Shown here: piece after piece, positions 16,301 to 31,300 of the stretch
Position numbering within the stretch: position 1 is the first letter of the stretch
Layout: the number at the start of each line of letters is the position of its first letter
Assembly (NCBI GenBank): GCA_011033025.1
Contig: WFMF01000086.1
Span: 186,001-250,000 of the forward strand
Source of the DNA: Beroe forskalii
Taxonomy: Eukaryota > Ctenophora > Nuda > Beroida > Beroidae
Length of the DNA: 64,000 nt
Direction: 5' to 3'
Made by a program: the position numbers and the translations under genes
The notes under the pieces: model-generated
Told to the model about the DNA's origin: nothing
Databases searched by the model: none
What the model saw: the letters and a program-made list of their open reading frames with translations, nothing else

Positions 16301-19300
16301 CTGCAATGTGTTGAAATGGTTTTATGAAGGAGTGACGGAGTAGATTACGAGCAGACAACCAGATATCGCCTGGGAATTGTCCCAGTTCAATACTCTCCGG
16401 CTTTTAATATAATAATTTAATCTAATAATTCATTAATTCTCTCGAGCTCCCGCGACTTATGTGTTACCTGTATAGCTCTCTTAGTGAGAAGGTATTGATT
16501 TATGATCATAGTTCATCCAATCTTAAATCAAGAGGAAGTTAGTCAGACTGAGTTATAATGGGCACAGTCCCGGAAGGGAAATCGAAGTTATATTCCAAAG
16601 GATTATTAATGAGGGGTATAAACGAGGCTTAAAGGATTGTATTCCCAGGGTTTATTGGGAGAATATTCGATAAAATCCTTCTAGGGGGGGTTCAACCCTA
16701 ATATTTTGGAAAACGCGAATATCGTACAGGAGTCGGCCAGGATGGCCTGGACATGTACCAACAGTGCCCAAGTGAGGCCTCGGAGCAAAAATGGGGTCCA
16801 AAATCGAACTTTTGAAGGAAATATAGACATTAGCTTTGCGTTCAATTCGTCTCGACGAGCTGATCATGTATTCAAGTTTGCTTAGCATTTACTACCGTAT
16901 ATAACCAAAGTTTTACACGATCTTCAACTAGATATTTATCAAGACTTAAGAGCACTTCAGTATGATTACGGTAGTATAGTCAACCGACTAGATATTTAGG
17001 TCATTAAGACTTAAATGCACTTCAGTATTTAAGCTGAATATTTAACCGTCTTGCAGAAAAATCCGTCAAGACTAAATGTTTTAAAGTGTAGTTTAAGGAC
17101 TTGCAATTAGAATGACTTAATCTTTTGAAGCACTACTTGAGCAATTAAATTTGAGGTGTTGCGACATTCGTTAATCTTGCGTAATAACTCCATATTAAAC
17201 ATTATTCTAACCCAATGGTAATTGAGTAGAAGTCGGGAGACAACCGCTTGCATCCTGAATTCAGGAGCAGTATGTTAACCTTTTGATCATCCTGGGAGAG
17301 GGAATTTAGCGCTCGAAAACAAGGAAAACGGGTGCAACTCTTGTTCAAGAACCCTCCGTTTCGGCGCTTGACTCAGGGCATTCCTCTGTCTCCATTTCTT
17401 CTGTCTCCTCCTCCTTAGTCTCCTTGGTGTTAGAGCGTCTGTTCTGAATGTCTGTCTGTTTGTCTGTCTGAGAAGTGTCTTCTTCTACCATCTCTTCTTC
17501 CATAACTCGGTGACTTGAGGCGTCCTCTTCTTCCTCTTTATCATCCATAACACCACCTTCTGAATTAAGTGGGATGTTTTGAAAATGAAACACTTTACAC
17601 CGCGAGAAAATTTGGTAGGTAGTGAGATATTGATTGAGAGTAAAAGCATTCTGCTTTCAGAACAAACCATTGGAAAAATAAGAGTGGGGTTTCTCTACAA
17701 GCCCACCTAGAACAATAGTATCCAACTAACCTGAAGGATCGTTGGTAGTATCCACAACATCCCTATCATATCCCTCCCCTTCTTCTGTATGCTCAAACAC
17801 ATCAGTGTCCTTGATCTGAAAATAATAGAACGTAAGGGAAACGCCGTGTTACCCATAATCCACAGGATGGCTCCTAAAATCATTGTAGCGTTTCATGAAA
17901 GTTCTTTGCACTGATTGGTCAATGCTAAATACGCTATCGGTAAGACAATATTCTGTCGATTGAAATATCAATCGTCCGGAACCATTTATCACAGCCGTTG
18001 ATGGTAATATTTAATCAATGCAAGTCTAAGATAAGTCTTCCCCTGAAGGTTGACAGGATTCTGTAATTTTAATGATACCAATTTCATATTCTCATAATCA
18101 GTCTAAGGTAATGACAGGTATCGAGTGAACATTCATAATTGAGAATTGAGCAATAGCGTATGATATGACTGAAGTGCTTCAACTTTGAAGTCATGGTGTC
18201 AATTCATACTTCCAAATTGCACCTCAATAGCTAATAGGGTGCTAGAGTATTCCAAACTCCGGCAATAAGAACTCTCATTAGGAAGTGCTTGTCGTTTGAT
18301 TGAAAGCGTGCTTTGGCAGTTGACACTTTAATCACGGTGTGGGAGCGTTTTTATAGGTACTCGAGCAGAGTTATAATTATAAAATAGGTGAAGCGAAATC
18401 GGTAAAAGAGCTTCACCACCAGTATGATAAATACAAAACAGAAGCATTCCATTCATCATGAAAGATTAAAAATGTTTCTCTGATATGGAGGTTCAATAAA
18501 GGAGGACACATATTCTTTCAGCCAGCATCCACATTTCACCGACCCACCTCTGCCTGTTCTGCCTTCTCATCATGTTGGTCAGCAGATCTGGGAAGTGTCT
18601 TAGCCCGTTTCGCAGTCTGCTTCTCTGAAACCTGTCTTGCTTCTGACTCACGCTGTCTTTTGGGAGCGGATTCTGGGGTGTTTTCCGCAGTTGACTCTTC
18701 AGTCTTTGGCTTACTCACATTACCTGCGATTTAGTAAGTTAGATATCAAGAATGGAGTGTAGGATGTGAGCATCTTTTGAAATAATAGAAAATTCTTGGA
18801 TGGGCAAAATATAACCCGCACCGGCGCCTCAGGTATTTCACCAAAATGCATGAAAACAGCGACCTTCCCATCCATGACTTATGTGAAATCAATGAGTTAT
18901 GAGACAGAAGATCCTATAATCCTACCTCCAGCATCCTCGGACACGCCCTGCTGACTCCCCTCCTCCCCCTCCTCCTGTCTGTCTGCTGTCTGCTCCGATG
19001 CTGCTCCCTGAGTGCTCTCTGTCTCAGCCCGGGGGTCTAGTGAAGGTTCAGAGTGGTGGGTGGCAACACTCGCTCCTACATCTTCAACTTGCTGTGGGAA
19101 ATTGTGATGAATTCAAATTTAAAGGGAATTAAGAGATGCTGATATAGCTGAATTTATACTTCTCGTGTTTTTTTTTCAACAAAAAACATGTCAGAACGAA
19201 ATTAATCGACTCCAATTTCCAAATCATCGACTCCTAATTTTGCTGATATTCTACCTCGGTATCTTGATCTTCCTCAACTTCAGGAGATATATCATCCTGT

Positions 19301-22300
19301 TCTTGTCCTCCCTCCTCTTCATCCTCCCCATCTCCCTCCATGACATCATCATCTCCGTTAATGATGTCATCATCACCTGCCTCATCACCACCTCCCTCTT
19401 CTTCGTCCTGTGGAAAAAGATATGTTGAGAGATGAAGAACAAATCATTGCGTCAAAACTTTGTCCATTTCGGGAGTTGGAACCCAAAGAATAAGAACATT
19501 ACAATGTTCCATCTACGGAAACTAGACATGCTATCCCAGGGACAGAATAACAGAATAAACTCACATCCTCAGATCTTCCAAGCCCTCCATATTCTCTGGC
19601 AAGTCCTCCATGGCACCCTCATCCTCATCTTCATCTTGGGGTTGTCCCGGGGCATCAGCAGAAGGAACATCGTCTTCAGCATCGTACTCATCAGCTTCAA
19701 CCTCATTCTCCTCCTCCAACTTCTGTTGTTCTGACCCTTGTGTTGAATTGAATTAAAGCAAATTCTTTTGTTCTGACCCTGGTTTTGGATTGAATTAAAG
19801 CAACTTCTGCTGTTCTGACCCTGGTGTTGCATTGAATTGAAGCAACTTCTGCTGTTCTGACCCTGATGTTGGATTGAACTGAATAAATTCCTGGTTTTCT
19901 ATTGAGATCTACTGATAGTGATCCAGAGCAGGTAACTGCCAACAGATGGTCAATTATATAAAATTTAGGGTCATTATAAAATTTAGGTTTTGGGAGTAGT
20001 GGCACGAATAAAGTATATAAGGACCGCTCTCAATTACTGTGCAGTCAGATTGTCGTTCAGTTGCTAACGCATCCATGTGAAAATATACCCATACACCTTT
20101 ATAGATAAGTCCTTGGATTTACCAAACCTCATCTATCCTTGCATTAAATTTCCTTTATACTTGAACGTGCTATCTAGCCTCACTAGTCACTATATCGATT
20201 ATACTGATTGTAACCCTCTCGTATTGCTTGTTCCGCGTTTACTTGAAACTATAACCTTCCCCTTAAACCAGACTATTGCAGCCATTTAAGAGGGCTTTAC
20301 CACACTCTTGAGACATCGTACTAACTACTCAAGTGGAACCGGAAAACGATTTGTTGGTAACAGTTACTACCAACAAAGAGGACTGGTATCAACATTAGAC
20401 GATTGAATTGAAGAAATTCCTGGTTTTCTGCCCCTGGTGTTAAACTGAATTGAATAAATTTCCGGTTCTGTCAGTTTGTAACCTTGGTTTTAAAATTTAT
20501 CGACATAACTCCTTTTGTGTCAGTAACCTGTTAGGTTCCAGACGTTTTGACCATTCATGTTGTCAGCATCCATTAATCACTTAATCGGTCGTTTACTCAG
20601 TGCATTGACACAATGAAAGGATTATGTAATGCAGTCAGCGTTATTAGTAATGCTGATTGTAGTCAGTTTCTTTGAAATATTCGAATTCAAATAATTCTAC
20701 ATGAGATTCACTGCCGTCCCAACTCAAAATATATTTGATCTATAATACCCTGTTTCATTGTTCTGTCAGACAATGGAGGGTCAGAGCCTGATATCATCGG
20801 GGCTCGCGAGTAGGGGTCACAATTTAACACTTAAATGAAATGGTCTATCTGCCTAAAAGTCTGGTCAAGGGTTTTACTACCTTGAAATGGTATCCGAGGT
20901 TATGTGGTATCCCTGATTCCATGGTTATGTGATAGTCTATCCCTGGTTATGTGTTAGTCTATCATATCAATCACCACCTTTCGCAGTTACCATCACGCGT
21001 TTAAAGTCCGAGACAAGCGCTAAAATCATAAGCCAACGCGTGATTATTCAGCACTGCACTTCAGCAGCAAAATTAAATCGGCCATTTTAATTTATAAGTA
21101 TTGGGACTTCCTGCACCTTGCTGTCCTGTTTCGTTATCAAGTTCTTCATCCTTAGCGACAAGTTCGTCCTGCTTCTCACTCTGAGACCCTTTGTCTGCCT
21201 CTGCTTCCGTGTCTGGCTGAACATGACGAAAATTTAATTTTAAAATTCAAAACAGAAATTGAGTTAGAACTGAGTTTAACTTAACAGCCCCCCCCCCCCC
21301 TGTTGATAAACTATAGTAATCGGCATGTCTTTATAAGTCTCGTGGTGACGCAAGTAGGAATTAAAGTCATGAAACCATAAATACTTCATCCACAGTTCAA
21401 ACCAATTTCTCGTCGTCGTTTCCGAAGGTCTCTGATTTCTGCTTCTCATCGGCATCCTCAACATCGCCCATCTGTTCGTCTGGTTCTCCTGCAAAGATGC
21501 TCGATAATTGCCAAAATGCTAAAATCATAATATATTCTAGTTTTCTTGTCTCTCATCTTGATAAGATAAGTCCGAATGTGACGTACATCATACTCCGACC
21601 CCCCTTATGTAGGACACAAATGATTTCAAAGACAAACTACAAAGCTTTCCATTAACAATAACATGATCGAATCTTTCCATCAACAATAAGATGATAAAGC
21701 TATCCACTGTAAATAAAATGATAGAGCTTCCCATTGATAATTAAATGACAATGGCAACCATCAAAAATAAAATGGCAAAGCTTTATAATTATATATCCTA
21801 TATCTCAAATCGTGTTTCTCTGTACGTCACGCCCCATGGCAACGCACGCGCAGATGAATGGCGCGCTTTCATTTCTGTATAATGCTGTTTTGATTTCGTT
21901 GCTCCGCAACTTTTGATCTGATTTGAATTTTTGACGCGGCCGAATGAGTTGTGTATTTGCAGGCCCAACGGGCCTGCTAGTCTTACTCATAATTTCGCAT
22001 TTCCTGTTTTTTGTACGTCATGAAACCCTATGGCAACGCGCGCGCAGTGGGAAAAGTGCCCGTGCAGATTAATTTCTATCTAATGCTGTTTTGATTTCGG
22101 TGCCCCATAACTTTTGATCTGATTGGAATTTTTTGATGCGGTCAAAAGTTTTAAATTGTTTGCTCTAACCAGATCCCTAGTTTTTCGCGACACCCCTGGT
22201 TAGGGGAATTGAATTGTGTGGTTGAAACTCGCGAAGCAGCGCTGAGTGAGCTGTGTATTAGCAAGCCCAACGGGCCTGCTATTCAACAGTAAAATGATAA

Positions 22301-25300
22301 ACTGCTTTCTCTTCTCACAAGAAAACGATATAATGCTTCCTCCTCTCCCAAAGAAAATAACAATGACATCACACAATATCTCACCCTCATTATCTTCCTC
22401 CTCCTCGTCCTCATCGTCTCCTTCTCGTTCCTCCACATCCCCCACTGCCCCGTCGAAGTCCTCCTCCATCTCCACTCCTCCTTCCTCTTCCTTCACATCA
22501 GCGGGAGTGTCTTCTTTCTCCTCGTTCCTAGTCCCCTCAACCTGGAATAATAGGGGATGTTATACAATATACAACTCAACAAGGCGACTCTTCAATAGTC
22601 CATTCTATTAATTTGTTTTTTATTGGCTGCACGTACGGTTGGAACCTTGCCAATTAATTGCTCCAAGACAGCCTCCACGTGCTTCTAAACCACCACAGTA
22701 CTTGACATAGCTTTAATCCCATCTCAGACACGAGAGTTCTTATTAAACCGATTGTTAAGCCTCCGCTCTTCCTCATCCCTGTCTGGAGTGCAGTACACCA
22801 TTTCTGGCGTACGCAGCGTCTTCATTCCCTGGATCGTTTCGGCAGAATGTCGCAAATTTCATGAAACTAGAAAGGCTGTAGTTGAGCTAGGAATAGCTAC
22901 ATAATTCCAGCGCCTCATAGTGCACAATATTACCATATTACTACCAGTATATACTATACTATTACCATTCTTTGTCAAATTTCAAGAGAACTTGATCCAT
23001 ATCATGAAACCACTTTGAACGAAATTCTATTTGTGATCGTCTTAGGGCGTATAAATTGTCGTATAAATAAGGGCGTATAAATTTTCGCATTGATAAATTT
23101 ATGATAGCAAGTTACGGCAAGAAATCCTCACCTGGTCCTCTAAATTTCATCTGATCACCGACAACGCTCACCTGATCCTCTAAAGTGATCTGTTCTCTCA
23201 TAAGTCATAACGCTCACTTGATGCTAAATTGATCTGATCACTATACGCTCACCTGATCTTCAGGGAAGTGATCTGATCACTGACAACGCTCACCTGATCT
23301 TCAGAAGTTATTTGATCACTGACATCAGTTGCTCCCTCCCCCTCTCCCACTCCTCCCCCCTCAGAGCTGTCGAACATTTCCCCCTTTTCTTCCTTCTCCG
23401 CCTCCTCCAACTCAGCAGGTTTGCAGTATCCACGCTGATGGGAGAGGGCAGGGGTTAGTTGCTAATGATTCTTTTCCATGAAAGGAGGGGAAGAATATTA
23501 ATGCTAATATCATTTAATCAAATTATAGCTCCTAAGTATTTTAATATCATCGCAAGGAGCTGACACAAAGGCTGACTAATCTATTGTTTGATTGATTGAA
23601 CCATGTCTTTTCATTACGCTTTCGCAAGACGAAAACATGCAATAAATATTCCAATTGGATACCAGTGGCTCCAATTCCAAAATTCAACATAGTCTCATAC
23701 TAAGAATCTACCTACTACCACGCCCTCACTCTCTAGAAATAGCTCGCCCAGTGATAGCCCAACTGTTGAAATCAGTTTGCGTGCATCGCTTTTGGTTACA
23801 ATCTTGCAAAACTCGTGACGTTTGAAACGTTTATCAAATTGTCAACAACTTTTCTATTTTTAACACGAATAACCTCCGATTGCCAAGTTTCCGGCACTTC
23901 AATCAACAATGAGTTGACCTCTGTCTGCAGAAGGCAACAGCTTTGAATCTTGATTATTATTTGTGAATTGATACTGTCAACATTCCTGACATTTCCACCG
24001 TATTTCACAAAACGCTGCAGACTATAATATTGACGTTTTTCTTGACGTTCTACTATGAAGCCGTTTATCGTGTATTTCATCAAATAATTGATGTTTTGCG
24101 TTGGATGATTGGCGTCTGAGGGACATGCTTTGCAGAACCCGCGCATCTGCTAATACATGACATGAAATGTTGACATCAAGCGATAAAATAAAATAGTTCG
24201 TGTCGTCGGATACGATTAAACTTTTGTCAATTTCATATGTTCAAAACCCTATGAAGTATGCCAATATGCCATGTATGCACTTTGCTTCATGCACCTTGTT
24301 AACGGGCGTATATGGAACATCCATAAGAAGTTCCTTCGGCAGTTTGTTGACAGTTTTTAATTCCTAGTTTACAATTATTTTGAAATGAAAGGTAGTTGAC
24401 AACTTGCGTAGAAGAGTAGAGACAGATAACTTCCTTCATTCTAAGTTTTGTCTTCTTTCGACTGAGAATACTTCCAACTTCGATGGTTGTATAAGACGTT
24501 GTTTTCTAGATAAGAACCGTTTATGGAGAAGAAAATAGGTACAGACCTCGGACTGGCATATCTCAGTACTTGGCTAGCAGTACCTACCTTGAATACATCC
24601 CTGAAGATTGTGGTGAGTGTTTCTGTGAGAGGCAGGAGGTGGCTGTTAAGCCAAGTCTCCGTGTGGGAAAGCCACTCCTCACAGAACGTCTTCTTATGGC
24701 TGATGATGTGCGCCACCCGTGCCACAATCTGAAGGGATTTGATATAAGTTTAGCAGAGTGGCGTGATTTGGGTGGCTATTACTTTGCGCCACCCGAGTGA
24801 GAATCTAAAGGGAATTTCCAAAAGTTGGGTGCAAAAGTGTTGGCAAAGGTTCAATCCAATATAGATTTGATTTATTTTACGCGGTTCTTCTCACCTTCTT
24901 GTACTGGTTGACGTTGGTTGAAAGAGATCCAAGATGAGTGAGTACCTCAGATAACCCAGTGACACTGTCACTTAGTTTAGCTGTCTCCAATGAAGCAGAT
25001 ATTTCTCCAATCTGATTTGTGAACAGCCCTTGTTCACAACCCCATTCCTGTCGGGATTTAGATTGAAAGAAACCTAATTCACAGCGCCTTTCATCAGCAA
25101 AAATGCATTCAATACATTTATAATAGAGGTTAATAAATAGATATTGAAAGGATAGATGATTACAGGAAAAGATGAATTTAAACATTCCACAGGGAGGGTC
25201 TTGAGAGGAAGGTTAAACTTTGGTAGACATATCTGAGCCAGGAGACCATTAACTTTCTGTGAGGAGGTATCCTTCTTTTCTGAGGAATGGCTGTATTAGG

Positions 25301-28300
25301 TCGGGAGTTTATGTAACGACTATAATATGATCTAGACTTGTTACCTGAGGGGAGGGGGCAACCTCTCACAAACGTGCTAATTTCTCTGTTATACTGCCCC
25401 ATGCCCATTTACAGGAGCCTTGTAAGTATCCTTAGTAGTTAGTATGTACAGCATTTTAAGTTCTTAAGAACCATCTCTTATTCTTACAGAGTCCGTAATG
25501 TATTCAATGAATATATTATTCAAAGAAGCAGGTTCCTTCCTTAAGTCTAATGTAGCTGGAGGCTAACTTACGGGCTTCTTCTACTGACATTACTAGTATC
25601 ATGGTGTAGGATTTTCAAATTGAATCGAGAGAAGTTGTACGTTCTATTTCTCGTTCTCTTTACACTATGCTAGGGAAGCATCATTGTTATCTTACTCCAC
25701 ACTGTGGTTATAAGAAATGTCCTCTCCTCTGTCTAACCTGTTGCAGGGACTGTTACTGAACGTATCCTCGTAACACACTCGGCTACTCCTCGCAGGAGGT
25801 TGCACGAGGCAGGAACCGAGGAGAAGAGAGTTGTCTCTCGTTCTGAGAGGGCCTGTAACGCTCCTAGGATACCCTCGAGTTCAGTCTCACATCGTGCTAT
25901 CTTGGGAGGGAGGAGGTTATGTGAGTGGTGGATTGAATGTATCAAGTAGGGGCGTTGCGTAGAAATTAGGAATGAATTGACGATTTTGGGCCAATTTATT
26001 GCCTGATCGTAGAACGGAAATTAGTGATTATGAGGTTTTCCCTGACCTTGGCCGAGTCCTCCTGCGTGACAATACACGCAGGTTCAGCAACGTGCTGGAG
26101 CTGGGAGACCTGGTCTCGCAGCAGAGACACGGAGTTAATTAACTCCTTAATCTGGGTAGCATCTGTTATGCTCTCCTTGCTGTAGAGACTCGAGAATGGT
26201 GCAGTAGTGTCGTCAAATCCAGCAAGGGCATCTCTGGGATAATATACGATGATTTTTCTTAAAACGTTCGATAATTCTGAGTGTTTACAGCAATCTTTCA
26301 ATAAAGTTTCTGCAAATACTCAGAATTAATTAAAGAGGCAAATTTGCTGCAAGTGTTTGTCGAATGTTGTGCTCATTTCATCGCAAAGCTTAATTACGAA
26401 TCAGTTCAATCATAATAGGTAATAAGACAGCGACAAATTTTTTATGATGAACTGTCACAGCTTACAGTGACTCAATTTATACGAGCATATATATACATAT
26501 ACCCGCAGCCTCTAGGGCTGAATTTCATATCGCACGCGCGTGCGCGTGCGATATGAAAATATATCCCTCGAGGGCGCTAGCCCGAGTGGGATATATATCG
26601 TATAGCACGCAGGGCTCGAAGAGCCCGAGTGCTATACGAAATTCAGCCCATGAGGCGAGGAGTATATGGTATATATCCACTCGCGTGAGCTTTTTGGAAG
26701 ATTGGCATATCTAAGATGAAAAAATTTGAAAGTTCAAGTAAATCCTCGGAGATTTGAACACACAGGAAGGATTTGCAACAATAATATTGAAGTTTTTCTT
26801 TAATTAACAATTTTTCTACAAATGCGATACAAACACGAGTAGGTTTCGTAAGTATTAGATCGAAGGGGTTGGCAAGGCTTATGTAGAAGTTGTGAGCCCG
26901 AGGGCCCGAAGGGCCCGAGGGCGAAAATCTTTGAAGGCGAATCGAATCAAAGCATGGATCCTAATCTCAAAGGTCTTGCAATCGAGGGATAATTGGCTAA
27001 AAATTTCGTGAGATGCTGTTAATTAAACTTAAAACGCTAGCAATCTTGGTAAAATAAACAATAATTGGAAAAACAAACAAAGGAGAAAATGGATTAATCT
27101 TGGTAGCATGTCACTTTGTGAAACGCATCAGTTACAACAGAACTTGAAAGGAGACACAAAACGATGAAAGAAAATGGGTTAAAATGAGCGTATTTACATT
27201 TGGTGAAACTCTGTTTTTGCAGCACTGTTATAATGGGCAAATGAGAATGACGTAATTACCATGGTTGAATATGGTAAGTCAATGAAATAAGTAAGATGTC
27301 CCTCAAAATTTTTCTCACGGGAAGTTGCACTATGTATCAGAGTCTCGCGGTAATTAGGCGACACTTATTTTACATCGCATCCGCTGTGTGTGAGAAAAAG
27401 TAATGCACCATTGTTACTAATGATAATGACGTATTGCTCTCACTCACCTCTTGCTATTTCTGAAGAATGTGTAACCATGACAACATGGCAATGCAATTAA
27501 TGATCATCACAAATGCAAATTCCTAACTTTATTTCATGGTATTGTATTTCATTCTCTCGTTTTTGATTTTGTATCTTTTTACTTCTCTTTCTCGAAATGA
27601 TTGCTTTTACAGAATTTCACACAATTTGAGCTGCTGCTATCACTGCTTACAGTGCTTACACTGCAGTTCACTGTTTTCTATGTTTGATCCGACTTTTGTC
27701 TACTGCTGCAAACATATTTTGTTGAATGATTATTAATTATCGATACCTATGTGTGTTGTTTTGCTGTCAATTTTATCTAATTCTATTTCAAAGTTGAAAT
27801 ACTTCTCATAATTTCATGATTCACTACGCTGCTGGACAATGATCATGATGAAATGATGAATATCTGTTTCAGTGTTTTGACTTTTAACTCCTAATCGCCA
27901 CGATGTTTTAGCCTATAATCAACTCCACAAAAATCTTCCTATTAGTCAGGTTTTTGCCTCATGATCGAGATTTTGCTGCTAAAATTGTTATTGTGGACAC
28001 TTTCAATGATTTCAGCCAGTTTAGCACCTAAAAATATTTTTCTTCCATGAGGCGGGCTATATTGCAACCGAACTGCTCGCGCAGAACTGCTCTCGCGGGC
28101 CGGGCTATATCCGGTGGGTATATCAAATTTAGCGTGCAGATATTTTACCGGGCAATGCGCGCCCGCTACCTAAAATGTCTTCAAAAAGCGCAGTGAGTGA
28201 TTTAAAATGCGACAGTGATTTTAAATTAATTATATACGCAGTAAAATGCTTAGTTTTGTAGAAATCATAATATCCAGGCTACTGACTGGCTTCGGCAGGG

Positions 28301-31300
28301 TTAGAGATATAAGATTGGATACATTGCTATTTTTGATTGAATTCAGCAGTTAAGTATTCCATAGTTCTCACGTTAAGTATTGTGTCTGGTGGATGCAGTC
28401 AAGGAGCAGCGGCACTTTGCGTTGTAGTAGGTATAGTTTGCGTTTTGTGGTGATCTGCTCCCTTGATATTCCTTCCTTTACCAGGTTCTGAAGGTTGACA
28501 TGGAATGTTTGGAGGCTCCTAAGGTGGTCTTTCGTTGAGTCCCTCAGTTGGAGGGTTTCTTGGACCACATCTGAAGATTCACATTTTACACAAGAAATGT
28601 TTTATCAGATTTCCTGACTATCGCACTGATTCTGTATCGCATAGATTCGTATCGCACTGATTTGTATCGCGATGATCATATCGTACAATTGTGAGTTGAG
28701 ACATTTTTTTGTAACAGTTAAATCATTTATTTCTCATTACAATCCATACTCTCAGCCCTGTAACAACTTTTTAACAACTTTTTACACGAAGTTTTTTTTT
28801 CAGCCTATCGTGTACCGAATAGGGTTGAATACCCACAATTACACCAAATACGACTCGTTCGGCGGAATTATTAACCTTTAAACTTTAAAACAGACTTTAT
28901 TGCCTAAAATACTCGACAGTAAGAACTTATTTGTTCGAAAATCTCTCATTTTGTTGGTTGCTTCAAATGAGCTTGGAGGTACATATTATATTATACGTTT
29001 TTTAATACATAATTTCGCGCATTTCCTGACAAAAATGGCGAAAAAGTGTAAAAAACAGCAGGACATGCCACATGGTCCTTATTGAATATTGACAGCCGGT
29101 CAATTTCTCTTATACGGTCTGATTCTTACAGGCATTCCATGGCGTGAAAGTGTGAAAATCGGTAAAATACTGTTGAAAATGGTCATGATTGAATATTGTC
29201 AAGCAGTCAATTTCTGATTTCTTAAAGAAAATGGAGAATTCAAGGGAGTGAACCAGTGAGCCAAAAATATGATGTCTGCTTTTGCATGGCGTCGAATTTC
29301 GGAGAGTTTTGTCTTCCAAGAAATTCAAAATTTTCGCAAATTTGGGTAACATACGCTATACCGGGCTTGTATATTATTCGTGTTAAAAGATTTTGACAGA
29401 TGTCAGATGGTTATTAATAAATTTAGATATTACATGAAACATGACAAGAGCAGTTTTTGTCACTTGATTAAAGAAATAAACGTTTAGATTTCACGCGACA
29501 AAATCCAAGATATCCGAGAGTTGTAATCTACTCACGTAGCAAGTGCCCAGAGAAGCCCTTGATCCGTTCCAACTCCGTGAGTCCCAGCTGGTCGGAGGGT
29601 TCGGTAGCCAGGTTTAGGAGGGTTTTTAGGGTGTATTGCACCCAGGCAGATTGAGGGGAGGGGTGCTGCGCGCGCAGTAAGGAGTAGAAGTAGTCAGCAC
29701 TGAGATGTTACAGGGTCAGAGGAGAGAGATAAGTGATGATTAGAGATTACGCTACACAGTTTATAATGTAAGGTAAAGATTTAGTGCGACACTAATAATT
29801 TCTGAATTTTCGTGAAACTAGTTGTGATTGTGATCAGGTCAGCACTGAAGAATGAAGAGTTCCCTTTCGTAAAGGACAAACCACACCAACTCAAGCATTT
29901 GAACAATTCCGAAAGTGCTTTTCTTTTCCGTAAATCAAGGCCTTTGTAAAGCTGAAAAGATCATTTAGAAAGTCATATTTATCGCAATAGAAGTTGTCGA
30001 TTATTTCAGCAGGAAGGTTTACTTAATCAGGAAACGATTCCACCATCTGCTTATTCCAGCAAAACATTTCCCAGTCATACGTGAGTGACTGGCTTGATCG
30101 TAATTTCTGAGCTAATCATCTGAAATCATGATTATTGGTCTCGTATATAGCTTGATCCGTTTCTCCTTGTCTTCGACCTTTCAGCAGTTGCCGAGGCGTT
30201 GGAAAAGTCGTTTGTGTATTCGCTGATTAGGTCACGAAGTCCAGTAACCATTTCAAACCTGGGTTAGATATTCTAGCGTTATCTCTGGTATGTGTTTTAA
30301 AAGTTTTCTTTTTTCAATTATCACTTCGATATATTTTTTAAATAATTATTTGCTGCCGCCAACTATTTCTTGCAAACGTGTAGCCTTAAAAAATCAGAAA
30401 TAAATTCCACGCACAGTTCATCGTTGTCTACCACTGGTCGCGGATTAGATTAGACGATTCAAGACGAAGCCTCATTAAGCTGTCAGAATACCTAGCATGT
30501 GTAGTTTCACTGGAAGTGGAAGGAGGGGTAGGAAGTGGGACAGGTTGTAATCTACAGAGGACGGGTTGGGCATCGCCAGCTAGAAGCTCCTCAAACTTCT
30601 TAATCTGAGTTTATAATGGAGAGATAATGAAGATATAACCTCGTCCGTGTGAAACAATAAATGACCCATGGCCATGGTAGTTTGCCAAGGAATTTGATAT
30701 CATATAAAAATCGAATACTTAGCCTACATTTTTCAAAGTTGACGAAAATAGAGAAAATGCGTGACTAATAAATTTGGTAAGTTTTTGATGGGAGGCCTCG
30801 GTAGCTTGCTTCACGCTGAAGTAGTTGACGTCCTTCCACTTGGCTATCTTGGTGTACTCCTTCAGCTGCTTCCTCAGATCCACAGCGTCTTTATCTAGCT
30901 CCTATACATTATAGAATCAAGAATCATTGTAAGTGGTATGGAAAAAATTAAAAGAAAAAGGGAAAAAACGTGTAACAAAAAGTTTTAAATCAATTCCTAA
31001 AAATGATACTGCAATCACTGAAATACACTTCAGCTTTTCAGAGATTCCTTCGTGATTCGAATTTGTTCTTGAATTTTGAATGAATCATAATATATTTACC
31101 CAAGGTTTGCAATTTGCATCGGCAGATTACCGAGTTACCTTTCATTGATCACAATCATAAGAATTACTTTCTGGCCTCCTTTTACTTATTACCTTTTTGA
31201 CAAAGGGCGTCTGCAGCTGATAGTAAAAGTACACAGACTTGAGCAGTCTGATTAGTTCCGGGTTGAGAGAATCGCTCAGTTCCTCGGAACAGAGTCTGAC

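Noticed and set aside
16652-16888. G-run element end near 16684 as a partner of the 1127-2462 family
   Set aside because: GGGGGGGTTCAA resembles the left end of that element, but the following sequence diverges and no second end or target duplication is visible.
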